Positions 46,500 through 59,200 of a stretch of 64,000 bases of DNA are shown piece after piece (within the stretch, counting starts at the first letter, position 1; every line of letters begins with the position of its first letter). The stretch is from positions 59,009,896 to 59,073,895 of the forward strand of contig NC_087068.1 in the NCBI RefSeq assembly GCF_963678635.1. The letters are read 5' to 3'. The stretch comes from Symsagittifera roscoffensis (lineage: Eukaryota > Xenacoelomorpha > Acoela > Convolutidae). Position numbers and translations under genes: made by a program. The notes beneath the pieces were generated by a model, which saw only the letters and a list, made by a program, of their open reading frames with translations, was not told where the DNA came from and ran no database searches.

Positions 46500-48384
46500 T
46501 AATGAGAACCAAAAAAAAACTTTTTTTTCGTAAACTTTTTGTGAAAAACTTCGGAGAACCAATGTAACAAATGTAAACTCATTAAATTGCATTTAAGTAT
46601 CTTTTAAATTAAACTATTTTAGATAGGCAGTTGCTGTGCAAGCACAGGTTTTTATCAAACTATCAGCAATGACCTACTAGAAACACTGTTGAAAAAAAAA
46701 ACCTAATAAGTAAACAGGATTTTTTTAGAAAGGGTAATTAAATTAGATAAAAAATATTGTTTCTTATCTAGAAATTGCAAACTCTAGCGGAAATAGAATT
46801 CATCAGGGTTACTCTCTCATCAAATAACGACTAGTTTAATAATGACAAAAACGCAGACGAGTTCTCGCGAAACTCAGAATTTATCAAATTTTTTACAATT
46901 CCTATGATGACGAGAAGGGATACCATAATTTTTTTATTCCGCTGAGAAGTCTTACAATTAAAATTCATGTTCTTTACTACTGCTTTTTGTGCCTAATTTT
47001 TACCTCGCGTTTGCATACTATTCTACTCCATTACCAGCGGGATTAAAACTGTAACTTACTGTTCAGTAGTCAATCGAGTTACAAATTGTGCGAAACATTT
47101 GGAAGAGATTCCAGAAAATGCAAATTAAAGGAACTATGCAACATCAATTCGATCACAAGGAAAAATCAAAAAAATCTGAAGGGTCATCTTTCATACTCTA
47201 AGTAACTCCTTTGGTTTTTTGGTCAGTGCCCAACCACTGCACTACCGGTTGCTGGCAATGACCAAGTTAGTGGCAAGGAAGAAAAGAGAAACTGAATATG
47301 CAATGAAATACAATACACAAGGGAAAAACTCAAATTCATATCACTCTGAGAAACCGTAACTTCCTAATCAGGGCGCGAGGATAAGTCAGTGTGTTTGATC
47401 AGCTGTACCAAATTTCTGAATATCTACAATAATCAAAGCTTCGAACCATTATTCTCATCAGATGTCTCATTGCGGATTCCGAACACCAGAACTATCTCCA
47501 TTGAGGTTATCGTCCTAACCATCTGTGCCTGTGCCTTGTGTTTATCCAAAAACAATATTTCATTTTTCAAAGAATATGAGAATAATTTGCCGTTTAGAAC
47601 AATTTCTCCTCAAGACCTGCGAGATGGAAATCGAAAAATCATGTACTTAGAAAAAAGAAAGAAAAATTTGATGATCGAAGTCAAATATGGTATTGAAGTT
47701 GAATATTAATTAATATCTTATTAAATTAAACAATTTATTCCAGCCAGACGCAAATTAAATAAAGCCGAGCCGAGGAAAGAAAAAATCGACTAGACACGGA
47801 AGCCGGCCTTCATGCTAAAAGAATGGACAAGTATGATGCTGATGGTTTTTGCTGCCTGTTTCAGTTTCCGCGCGAGTCCTGTGGGATCACGAAAACTGCA
47901 AAATTGAATCAGGCAATAGCATTTATAAACTCAATCAAAATAAACACTAATTTTACCACAACAAAAACTTTATTAAAAACAACGAGGATATGGAAACTTT
48001 TATACAGATGCGGAGCACTAACACTAACAAGAAAAAAATCATAAGAAGTCATAATACAAAAACATAATAGGAAAAAACTATGGTTAAAGAAAACTGGGGA
48101 CCCGGCTAAAGCTGGAGGTACCGGTTTAACAAGGTTTTTTGAATTTGTTATACTGATGCGGGATGAAATGGGTAATTTGAAAATTGGATTTTGCCCAAAA
48201 CCTTAGTTGTTTCTAGAAACTTTTTAAAAACTTGAACTTTGCTTAGGACATAACATGTTTCTTACAAACAATAAACGAGTCGTCATTTTTGCAGGAAAAA
48301 ATTCTCGCATTCAGATCTTTCGATTGAACCCTTCTTTAGCCTAGTTGTTGTGATAAACTTATTAAATAGTTTCAGAGACACAGA
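46500..48384. other. repeat remnants and probable LINE leader, no supported gene
   Basis: Includes a 'ggcagttgctgtgcaagcacag' landmark of the 33-39 kb repeat near 46,626 and part of the 44.7-kb block near 47,000. Frames at 47,389-47,709 and 47,823-48,044 have no recognisable domain. From about 48,060 the sequence may be LINE 5' UTR; the piece 48,150-48,290 resembles 16,510-16,660. Confidence 0.4.
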
Positions 48385-49305
48385 ATGGATAATTCCCAAA
48401 TCAACACAGCAGGGAACACTGAGGAACCAGAGACTTTTAGTATTCAAGAAGAAAACAACGCAATCCCTCAGCTCAGATATCAAGATTAAACACCTATTTG
48501 CGAAATCAACTTCAAAAAGAAGCTGTGCCGTACTAAGTCCTCCTGACTTGGCATCCAAAAACGAATCAAATGCCAACATCAATGAAATCATAGAGTCGAG
48601 TATCGAAAAAGTCTTTGAGAAGCAAATCCCTCGAATCATTGAGAAACTGGAAACTACATTAAGCGCAATTTTCAAGTCTTTAATAGGCCACGGTCTGCAA
48701 GATGTCAAAGAAACGGTTCTAAAGGAGGCAAAACAAACAATAGAGCAAGAGGTCAGAAAGTGCAGACTAAAAGCAGCTTCAGAAGACGAGCTTCTTGAGG
48801 GATACAACAGAAGAGATAATGTGAGGATCATTGGAATTCAGGAAGAACGAGGTACAAATGAAAACGGGAGGAGAATATTCGAAGACTATTTCCAAAGCAT
48901 TGCAAAGTATTGAACGTCGCCAAAGAAGCTGGCGCTGAGATTGAGAAGAGCGATATTTCTATTGCTCACAGATTACCTGGAAGAAATACAAACTCCCGGC
49001 CAATGATAGTGCGCTTCTCCAGACGGATTGCCAAGGTGGAACTGCTGCGCAAGAAGAAAAACCTGAACCAGTCGCAGACTATGCACTCCGTGAAAGTATT
49101 CGAAGATCTAACGGCACCGCGATTGAAGTTTTTCAATTTAATGAAACAAGACTCAAGGATTGAATCAGCCTGGACGCGAGAGGGGAACATCTACTACAAG
49201 TTTTAAAAAAACCAAAACATTCAGTGTATCCGAGGACTTTTTGAAGGAACGGAACAGCTTCAATACAATATAGAAAAGCTTGAGAGTTGTTTTGTAAAAC
49301 AATAG
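48385..49305 (+). pseudogene. LINE ORF1 protein, frameshifted
   Basis: The likely start is the ATG at 48,385 (MDNSQINT). The frame shifts near 48,470 into one with NINEIIESSIEKVFEKQIPR, a probable coiled coil, then GYNRRDNVRIIGIQEE, the conserved core of LINE ORF1 RNA-binding proteins. A second shift near 48,905 leads to DISIAHRLPGRN, MIVRFSRRIAKVELLRKKKN and SAWTREGNIYYKF. TAA at 49,204 is followed in the same frame by 32 more sensible codons (CIRGLFEGTEQLQYN) to a TAG at about 49,303, so the TAA is probably a mutation. The role is nucleic-acid chaperone for the LINE RNP. Confidence 0.8.
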
Positions 49306-49365
49306 CAACCCGAATCAAAACCAGTAATATCTACTTCATTCTCTAAAGTTGCTAAAATTTTTCAT

Positions 49366-52220
49366 ATGAATGTGAGATCCCTTAATAAACATCACGATGA
49401 GTTGGAAGCACTAATAAATAGCCTTGAGTCACCACCGGACGTAGTATGCATTAGTGAAACTTGGTTACAGGAAGATAATAGTGTCAACTGCTTCAAACTT
49501 AGTGGTTATAATACTATAATTAATAAATCGAGGAAAGGTATAGGAGGCGGGGTAATGATGCAATTGAAAGATAATGTAACTATTATAGAAGAATTTAACT
49601 CAGAATTGGCGGAAAGTATTTCAGTTTTAGTTAAATTAAACAATCAAATTTTCCAAATAATGCTTGTCTACAATCCCCCCAATGGTAATAAGTTTACTTT
49701 TGTGGACGAATTCGATAAGCACCTAGAAGCTATAAGCAACAAAATTTATCGCGCGGTAATATGTGGTGATTTTAATATAAACATCCTTAAGTCGAACAAT
49801 CTATGTTCTAAATACATTGATGCTGTCGAAAATAATGGTTTCAATCAACTGATAAAGCAACCAACCAGAGTTGGATACAATAGTGAAACTCTTCTAGATC
49901 ACATGATAGTTAAAGATGTTAATGTAAAAGCAGCCTATGCTCTTGAAAATCAATCATTTTCTGACCACTTTCCGATTAATTTAGAATTAAACACCCAAAC
50001 ATCAAAGAAAATTTGTCCAAAAATTTATCGTGATACAACTTTCTTAAAATCTAAAATAGAGATAGAAAAGCTTAATCAAACACTTATGAACAAATTACAC
50101 TATAATGACGCTTTAGACCCATCAAAAGGCATTGATGATTTATTTGCGGAATTTCAGTCAACGTTTAGCAGTGTATTAGACAAATACGCACCACTGAAAA
50201 CCACAAAGACACAAGAGCGGAAATCTAGATCTTTTTCGCTGTCGAATCGTATTAAAAACCTTATCGCAAAACGAAACAGGCTTCATAGAACATGGCGTCA
50301 CAATAAATCTGAAGATGGTGCCAGGTTGCGTTTTGAAAAATTGTCCGGAAGAAATGTGAAATTGAGATTAAGAAATATAAAAAGCATTATTACTATGATA
50401 AGTTTAGTAAGTGTATTGGTGACTCAAGGCAGATATATAAAATTTTAAATAATTTAAGGGGAATTACAAATACATCAAAAAAAAATTGTTTCGATCAATT
50501 CCATTAGCGGAAATTGTATCACCGATGAATCGGCAATTGCAAATGAATTTAATGCTCATTTCTCTTCGATTGGCATAAATCTGGCGAAAAACATACCAAA
50601 CCAGGGAATCACACAATCGTTTGATACACCTAACTTTTGCATGTTCAATTTCCCTGTTACGGAAAGTGAAGTTCACATTATCATTTCTAACCTACAAAAT
50701 AAAGCTTCATCTGGCGTGGATGGAATCAGTAATCTTGTTTTGAAAGCAAGCCCATTTGCGATTGTACCCATATCAAGGCAACTCATTGAAGTTTCTTTTA
50801 AATCTGGCCATTTTCCTATCTGTCTAGCTAGGGCTGTTGTCTATCCATTATATAAGGAAGGTTCTAAACTTGATGTTACAAATTACAGACCAATATCCAT
50901 TCTTGTCACCTGGAGCAAGGTTTTTGAGCGAGTAATGTACAACAGAGTATACAATAACTTGGAAACGAATTCGTTAATATACATTAAACAATTTGGTTTT
51001 CGCAAAAATCACAGCACAGTCGATGCAATTGCGGAAGTAACAGAAAAACTTCGTTTAGATATGAGCAGGTCGCAAAAATATACAGCTTTTCTTGATTTAA
51101 AAAAGCTTTTGATACACTGGATCATCAGAAATTATTTCAAAAGTTGCAAATGTATGGGATAGATGGAAAAGATTTAAGTTGGTTCATAAGCTATCTGAAA
51201 CATCGAGAAAAAGTAGTAAAAATAGGTACAACAAAGTCAACGTGGGTGGACTTAAAGTGCGGCGTCCCTCAAGGGTCAATACTAGGACCACTTTTGTTTC
51301 TGATATATATTAATGACCTTCCCCAAGTCTGCCAATATAGTGAAGTTTTCCTGTTTGCCGATGATACTAACATAAGTGCTTTAAATTGCTCTGTTGAAAT
51401 ATTCAACAAAGACTTAGAAGCTGTAGGCAAGTGGTTAATATTAAATAAACTATCCCTGAATATAGATAAAACTGTTCAAGTCTACGTCTCTTCAAATAGT
51501 GCTTCCAACCAAAACATTTATATAAATAAACTACCTTTAAAAAATGCTTCATCTTGCAAATACCTTGGAATTATTTTGGATGCTAAATTATCTTTCAATA
51601 CTCATATTGATTTAGTTCGAACTAAGCTTAGAAAACAATGTGGAATTATTTCAAAAATGCGTCATTATGTTCCCAGAGGTACCATACTAAAATACTATGC
51701 CTCTAATATTAAACCAATTTTACAATACGGCATTTTAGTGTACGGTTGTTCCAGCTATACAAATCTTTTGCCCCTTTCGATGATATAAAAAAAAATTATT
51801 CGCCTAATTTACTTCCAAAGAAATTTTGAAACAATACGGGATGTATTTTTTGACCAATGAATCTTAACAATCCACGAATTACATGTGTACGAGCTTCTAA
51901 AATTTGTTTTGAGATCTGTCTCCGGACTTCATTCTGAAAAATTTCTAAATGAACTTTTTAAAATTGAAATACCAACGTATAGGACTAGGAGGGCTAATTC
52001 AGAGTTGATGAAAATTCCTAATTTAAAAACCAAAATGCAGAGAATGTCGATAAGTTACAGGGGAACGAAACTTTACAATTTACTTAAACAGAACTTTTTA
52101 ATGTCCAATGAACTCACTAATTTTTCACAGGCAAGTATTCAAAGCGTGGCTCACCGAATTAGAGATCTGTTCATTCTAAGCAACGAAGAACTCATCAAAT
52201 TAATCTTTTGCCAGAATTAA
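49366..52220 (+). pseudogene. LINE ORF2: endonuclease-reverse transcriptase, lightly damaged
   Basis: The endonuclease starts with FHMNVRSLNK (catalytic Asn), then CISETWL (Glu), VICGDFNIN, LLDHMIV and SDHFPI. The first methionine lies inside the domain, so the true start is upstream. The RT has KASSGVDGI, NYRPISILV, FGFRKNHSTVDAI, CGVPQGSILGPLLFLIYIND and the active site FADDT near 51,360. The C-terminal part runs to 52,220. Breaks are at A-runs near 50,383, 50,480 and 51,105, a TAA before another A-run at 51,786, and a TGA near 51,858. All catalytic residues that I can see are intact. Cutting and target-primed reverse transcription are the family's function. Confidence 0.87.
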
Positions 52221-52949
52221 ATTGAATTATTCCTAAAAGATATATTTTTTTGCATATGATGGATAGATGGAAAATAGATTTAATAATAGGAATTATTAAA
52301 AAACCATGGCTGCTCCACGGACCCGAGATTTTTTTTTGACATAATCCCCGGAAAACCTAGTACGACGGACTCTTTGTGAGTTTAGATTACTGAATAAAAG
52401 TCTCGGAAAAGTGGCGCATCCATTAAGAATTAAAAAAAAAAAACATAAATTTGTTTCCAAAATGGTCCGAAATGGCCCGCTTGAGGGGAAACCTATGCCC
52501 CATTTTTTCGTTTTTCCTAAAAATCACTTAGAAATTTCATATTCATGCCCAAGGCTTCAAATGAAAGGAAAAACTGTATTTTTTTAGGTAAATATTATAA
52601 TCAGTTTGCAACTGTTTTAAATAAACTAAGTTATGTTGTGTGTTACTTAAAACGGAGATAAGTCATGCCATTTCTGAGTAGGCCTTTAGACCCTCTAATG
52701 TATGATTTTATATTTCACCTTTTTTGTTCGTTCTATTTTTGCAAATATGTAGAATTTATGCACTAGATTTCATAATAATTTGAAACCCAACTAACTACAT
52801 TATTCATGTTTCTAATGTTTTTTGGGGCAGCATTTAGTATCCATTATGGGATCGTTAGCTGTGCCCTCTTTGATACTGATGTGTTTATGCGCAATATGAT
52901 ATGAATTTTCTAGTAACATTGAGAAATTAATTCTTTCTTTCTTTCTTTC

Positions 52950-53640
52950 ATCTCCGATTTGATAGGGTAGTTTTTAAGAAAGGACAAAGTTTATAAGTAA
53001 CGGTCAAAAGTTCAAAAACTTCAGTTGCGAAATCCATAACTTTTTTTGGAAAAATTAGGTCGTGGTCGCTTACGCAGAGGAGTTTCCCAAAAACGAGTTT
53101 CTCGATTGGACACTTAAACTTGAGATATGGCAGAGTCGTTTTCGAGAAAGTCAAAACATTTCCCAAAAAAACGGTCAAAGTTTCAAAACTTTGACATGTT
53201 TCAAGGCAATAACTTTTTTCTAAGAAAAGAGGCGTAGACGGTTATACAGGTTAACGTTCAACAGCCTTTTGTTTCGATTAGAATTTTGATATCAGAAGTG
53301 GCAAGATATTCAAGAATTTCCAAAAATCGGCAAAATCAAAAAATTTGACTTTTCCGAGAATCATAACCTCTTGTGCAGAAAAATTTAGGCGTAGTCGCTT
53401 GTGCAGAAAATATTCACACCTGTTATTTTGAGAGAACCCAGATTTTGTAAGTCATTTTTCGAGAAAGGTCAAGTAATTTCGAAAATGAAAAAAAATGACT
53501 TCTCAGAGAGTCATAACTTTTTGTGCAAAAAACTGGCCGTAGTCGATTAAACAGGAAAACTTACAACAACCCGTTTTATCCATTGAACCCAATCGTTTAT
53601 CCATTGAATCTCAGAGTTGGGATAGTAGTTTTTCAAAAAG
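52950..53640. repeat. ~180-bp tandem repeats, same family as 16-17 kb
   Basis: About four units with 'ggtcaaagtttcaaaac', 'ggcagagtcgttttcgag', 'ggcgtag.cg' and 'gagaatcataac'. These are clearer copies than those at 16.1-17.4 kb. The frames within are chance. Confidence 0.75.
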
Positions 53641-54200
53641 CAAAAAAATCCCAAGATATGGGTCAAATATTACCCATAAATCAAATATGGATGAAATTAA
53701 GTTATTTTCAAGTCCCCCTGAAACTACAAAAACACAGTTGCAACCACAATGATACTTGCTTAGAGCACAAGATAAATCTGCGATGTGGTACCTCCGCATA
53801 CGAAACCTGACCAGGCAAACGAAATGTCTACAATTCAATAATTACCGAAAAAACTTTCAACTTCATACATTCTGAAAAAACAAAACAATGAAAAAACCGG
53901 GACTCAACCTTAGGGTGCAAAAGTTGTTTATGGGATTGAGAGTAACGTGAAACATTTTTTAATCAAAGACGCTTCTCACAAAACGGATATCAGTTTTAAT
54001 GAATGATGTAAATTACTCGACCATTGGATGTTCAACATGTGAAACACAATCATACAGTTTATACTTTCTTCAATCCGTAATATCGACGAGCCTGGGACTT
54101 AAACGCATATAAGCGCATTCTAAGTCGGATGTGCAGACCGGCATATTAAAAAACACTAGCAAGCCCGCCTCCAATTATCAGTTGGCTCGCAAAAAATGTT
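53640..54200. other. region without a gene
   Basis: About 560 bp. Strings like ggttgagtcccgg (minus strand, near 53,900) and gtttaagtcccagg (minus strand, near 54,093) look like tRNA B boxes, but neither has a matching A box or foldable arms. Confidence 0.35.
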
Positions 54201-55800
54201 TTGATCAAGCTATCCAAGCTATGAAACTTTGAACAATTTCAAGTTGAGCCATATCGTAAATCGGTTAGAAAAATTTAAGGTTCAAAATGTTTCTTGAAGC
54301 AAATCGGATGGCGAAACCTAAGGTTTTTCAATGAAAGCATTTCAAGCTATGAAAAATTGAATTATTTAAAATTGTTTCATAGAGCGAATAAATTCGCGAA
54401 AAAAGAGAAGTTTTTCTAGGCAAGCAATTCAAGCACAAGACTTTCGAACAAATTCACGTTGTGCGATAGAGCGAATCAGTTGGCGAAAAGTATTAACTTT
54501 TCTTAGTAAGCTAATCAAGCGATGAAACTTTGAAATATTTGAAGGTTTTTCATAGAATGAATGCTGGCTATAAATATTATGATTTGAAACATTTCAGAAC
54601 GAACTGCTTCATGAAAAGCTAATATTTTTCTTAAGCAAGCGATTCAAGTTATGAAAGTTCGAATTATTTCAAGTTATTTTGTGGACCGAATCAGTTCTCG
54701 AAATGTTCAGGTTTTTTCACGCAAGCATTTCAATTCAGGAAACCATGAAATATTTCATATCGCTTATTGGATCAAATCTTTTGCAAAAAATAGTTTATAT
54801 GCTATTCAAGCAAGGTAAATTTCAGATCTTTGCATGAAGCCAATCTGTTGGCAACAAATTTAAGAAACTCTAAGCAAGCTAGATAAGTTATGAAACTTTA
54901 AAATAATTCAAGTTATTTCATGCAGTTGAAGTAGAAAAAAGAGCTAGCAAAAAGATAGCAAGCTTACAGTCTTCTAAGCATCTATTCAAGCTATGTAACT
55001 TAGAATTTCCCAAAATATTTGGTTGATCGAATCGGTTCGCAAAAAAAAATTAAATTTTTCTTAGCGAGCTTTTTTACGTAAAGAATAAATAATTCAGCTA
55101 AGTTTGTATCCCGAATCAAATTGCGAAAAGCTTCTATATTTTCAACGCCAGCTAGTCAAGCTATAAAACTTTTAAAAATTTTGAAATATTTTAAGTTATT
55201 TTGCTGACCAAATCGGTTCACGAAAAGTTTTTCTTAGCAACCTTTTAGAGCTACTTAAGTTTTAACTATTTCAAGTTAATTTATAGACTGAATCGGTTCG
55301 GAAAAAATTGAAATTTTTCTCAGCAACCTGAAATTTGGAATTATTTCAGGTTGTTTTCTAAACCGAATCGTTTTGCGGAAAGCTTAAGTTTATCTAAGCA
55401 AGCTATTGAAGCTTTGAAACTTTAAACATTTAAAGTTATTATCCAAAAAGCTTGCTTACAAAATGTTTGCGAAAGCTTTGCTTTCAAAACTTAAGCTTTT
55501 TACAAAACGATTCGCTCTATGAGATAACTTGAAATATTTCAACGTTTTTCTGAGCACACGATTCATGCGATAAAACTTTTGAACTTTTCAAGTTATTTCA
55601 AGGGGGAAATCGGTTCGCGAAAAGCTTAAGTTTTTCTAAGCAAGCTATTGAGGCAATGAAACTTTGAAGTTTTTACAGAGCAAATCGATTAGCAAAAAAC
55701 TTATGTTTTTCTAAGAAAGCTATGCAAGCGATGAAACTTTGAAAATTTCAAAACAATTCATAGTGCAAATCGGTTTGCAAACACCTAGTTTTTCTAGCAA
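54200..55800. repeat. degenerate ~110-bp tandem repeat array
   Basis: About 14 diverged units containing 'aagcaagctattgaagc', 'atgaaactttgaa', 'atttcaagttatttc' and 'gaatcggttcgcgaaaagct'. Spacing varies from roughly 80 to 120 bp. Units are mostly in one orientation, with short inverted pieces near 55,470-55,530. Confidence 0.75.
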
Positions 55801-56244
55801 GGAGGCTGCTGTTTTTAGTTGGTTCGTTTCAGAATGAAATCAATCTAACAACGCAAATTTCGGGGAAAATGGACGGGAACTGTCTAGCCTTGAAAATGAA
55901 TTGAGTTCATCTTGTCTACAGAAATGAATTTTTGTCAAAAACAATTCTAGAATACTCCGGACTTAAAAAATCTGAAAGTTCTAGAACATTTTTGGCCTTC
56001 TCTTAAACGTTAAGCTTTAAGAATTTTTCAAACGTTTCATTCGACAAAACATTGCGTCCATAGCGCATTCGGAGTTACATTTAATATATAAGAAGATAGT
56101 TTACCCCACAGCATATATCACATGCATGCAAAAAGATCAGATTCAAAACAGATCAATATACTCAGCATACAAAATCACAATTTTATTACATAACAGTGAA
56201 GGTTACCATCTTATTGCAAGAAAAATCTTTAAGCTTGTATTCAC
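55801..56244. other. presumed gypsy 3' flank, no LTR recognised
   Basis: Lies just past the pol stop, where a 3' LTR is expected. By eye it does not match 62,119-62,600, the expected 5' LTR position. No gene. Confidence 0.35.
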
Positions 56245-59200
56245 TCATGAGATACAGCTGACCAAGTTTGGCTTCGCTCTTCGTACCGCCAAATTCAGTC
56301 CACCGCCTTGTAGTGTGTCTTTTGAAGTGATCACCGTTGGGCTATCCTGAAATTTTTCCTTCGCTGCACCTGGCTGCTCTAGCAATAAGTCTTCATCCGA
56401 CTGACTCAATTCAGCCTCATCTTGTTCGTCTGATTGTCGCCTCGATTGCCTCTGTTGTTTTTTCTTAGGCTCTTCTCCCGATGGGGATCGTCTATTGTTG
56501 TTTTTCTCCTTATCATGCACCGCAACCTTAACCTTTGCAATATCGCTTTTCCGGTAAATGGACCCTGCAGCCGTCTTAATTGTGGAAGGCGTTTCGGCCA
56601 CGACCCTTCCCTTTAGAGGTTTCGTGAGGGCCTTACCGCTCTTCCTCCCCTCGTCTTTTCGTATCAGGATTGGTGACGACTGACGTTGCTGAGAAATGGC
56701 CTCCGGTTTATCTTCAACGAACCCCCGCTCCCACGAGTATAGCATTTCTTTGCGTAGCTCGGGATTAATGGTACTCGTCTCATCCACAGTACGCTTTAGG
56801 TCGTTTGCCGAAGTATCACGTCGAGTCTGGTTCCATCTTGCATTGGCCTCCAGAAGCTCTTTTAGGGCCCGCGCTCTTTCTCGGTCCTTTGCCGAGACGA
56901 CTTGCTCTTTGAATAATGGACTCACATCTCGGCTGTTTTGTCCCTTCCGGACAATCTTTAAGTTGTCACGAGATTGGTCGATTCTCTTTTTGAGTTGCGA
57001 AGCCGTCAAGGCGGAGCGCTCCAGATGTTCCTTATCTAAACGATCAGAGTTTTGTAAGAACCTATCACTGAGAATTTTAAATTCTGTTTTTGGCAATCGC
57101 CCAAAGTGCGCTTCAAATGGCGACATTTGAATTGTCTTCTGTTTTATCCAACGAAGGTCGCGAATTATCGTACTCAAGCACAATTTTATCGACGTTACAT
57201 TTTCATCGAGTAACATTACTCCCAACCTTCTCTTGATGGTTTGTATAGTGCGTTCTACTAAGCCGCATCCGCGATGGTCGCCAACTGGACAAAATTTTTG
57301 TTCAATGTTATTGTCGGAGCAAAATTTTTTCATTGCTTTGCCCTTGAACCCGGAAAATTGATCCGTTCTAATTGATTCAGGTATTCCATGTATATCAATA
57401 TATGAGCGAAGAAATTTTATTGACGACTTTCCCCCTGTTGATTTAGTGATTTTTACTGAAGGAAATTTAGAATACCTATCTATTGCTACCAACAGATAAA
57501 TCTTTTTTCCTTTGAAATCTTCAAGCGGACCAGCATAGTCTAATTGAATTTCTTGACCTGGCTGCGTGAGCAGCGGCAGAGGCTTCGTAGCATTTTTTGG
57601 TATGATGTATTTTGCATTCTTACCATAGCGGGTGCAACTTCTGCATTCCTCTGCAAGGTTGACGATATCCTTGTGCATGTGCGGCCACCACAGGTACCTT
57701 GACACATCTAGCATCGCTTCCTGGCCTGGGTGACCGCGGTGAATTCTCTTTAGGACTGCCAAACGCAATTGTTCCGGGACAGCTAATCTGTTGTCAACCA
57801 GGATGCAGTCGTCCACAACTGAGAGTTGGTGCCAGAGAGGGTTGGTATATGGACCCATCAGCTCGAAGCTGTGTCGATCGTTCCTCTCAATGACCCGCCG
57901 CAGCCTGTCCATCCAGGCGTCTTCTGATATCAGCTCCGCTAATAGGCTTCTATCAAATAGTTTGTTTAGGTTGTCCAGACTGATATCAGTACGCACGTTA
58001 TTTTGATCTGGTATGCCTTTCCTGGAAGCGTGACATGTCTTTTCCTTTTTAATTAAGCTGACTTCTGGGCTTTCCGAAGGGCTCTCGGCTGTTAAGTCCA
58101 CTTCAATAATTTGGGGGATTTCACTTTGGGTATTCAATTGTGATGACTGGTCACCTCGATTACAATCTGCCAAGGCTGTCTGTGCCTCTAATTCAAGTAG
58201 ACTTGTCTGTGCCTCTAATTCAAGTAGACTTTTTGGATTGTCTGGTCTTTCTGCCCCTATGAGTTCCCAAAATGACATCAGGGTTGTTCCACTAGTTCCA
58301 GACGCCTTTCCAGATTGTATTTCTTTAAGTCCTCTAGGCTTTATCGTCTTTCTCACTGGTCTCCACTCCACTTGCGGTATATCTGAATCAGAATCGTCTG
58401 ACTCCTGTCGACTGCATGCAGCACCTCTCTTTACCATCCGTGTTCGAGAGAAGGTGGTTTCTGTTACTTGTTCCGTTAGTTGATCGTCCTCCCTCTGATT
58501 TCCGTTCTGTTTATTTTTCATCTTCTTTGATTTTCCTGTTTCACTTCTTTCCATTTTTTTCGATGACGCCGTTTCCTTAGGTTCTAATTGTTTGGAGTTT
58601 AATTTATTTTTGAGTTTTGAAATATCGACCAACTGTTTCTCACGAGCTATTCTGTCCAATGTGTTTTTGTGCTTCTCAACTGTTTGAAAACTTGAGTTTT
58701 GACCGTTCTCGTTCCGGTCGAGCTTTGTCCGGTTTTGAACAAACTGGTTGTCATAGCAACCGCGTGATGAGCTGTCTTTACAGTAGTTAATTTCTCTTGA
58801 TGTTCTAGAATGTTCTGGAATGTTCATAGTGCTACTTTGGTTTGTTTCACTAGACCGACTGTTTAAACAGTCGAGTGCTTTATGGAAACTTTCAATAGAC
58901 GTTACTACGAATCTCTCATCCAGTTCCGATTCTGGCCACGGTTCTCCATTAGGTTCTCTTGACAAGTAGTCAACGATACCCATATCCCTTCCGGGAATAT
59001 GAGTAATTTTAAATTGGAAGGGCAATAATCGGTCAACCCACCTAGTCAAACGAGATTGATACGTTTTATTTGATCTATGTTCTCCCAAAGCTGATGTCAA
59101 TGCCTTGTGGTCAGTTGCTATGACAAATTCTCTCCCTAGTAGATAATGTTTGAAACGATCTACCGCCCAAACTACTGCTAATAGCTCAAGTTCATTGGTA

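Larger units (their letters stand above)
48385..52948 (+). mobile_element. near-full-length APE-type LINE (CR1/jockey-like)
   Basis: ORF1 (from 48,385), ORF2 (to 52,220) and a ~700-bp 3' UTR ending at a (ttct)n microsatellite near 52,931-52,949, a plausible LINE tail. ORF2 combines an apurinic-type endonuclease and RT, as in the jockey/CR1 group. Damage is light and mostly in A-runs. The 5' boundary and any target duplication were not located. Confidence 0.85.

Noticed and set aside
47228-47272. tRNA D-arm-like string (minus strand, ggtagtgcagtggttgg)
   Set aside because: No B box or anticodon arm follows at tRNA spacing.
47389-47709. 106-codon plus-strand frame before the LINE
   Set aside because: Long for AT-rich noise, but no recognised motif, no splice or promoter context, and the region carries repeat remnants.
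48283-48831. 182-codon minus-strand frame over LINE ORF1
   Set aside because: Opposite strand of ORF1, which has recognisable motifs in its own sense.
53890-54110. B-box-like strings suggesting tRNA or SINE on the minus strand
   Set aside because: No A box at the right distance and no foldable anticodon or acceptor stems.
56696-57130. 144-codon plus-strand frame opposite gypsy pol
   Set aside because: Antisense shadow of the integrase C-terminal region; no independent support.
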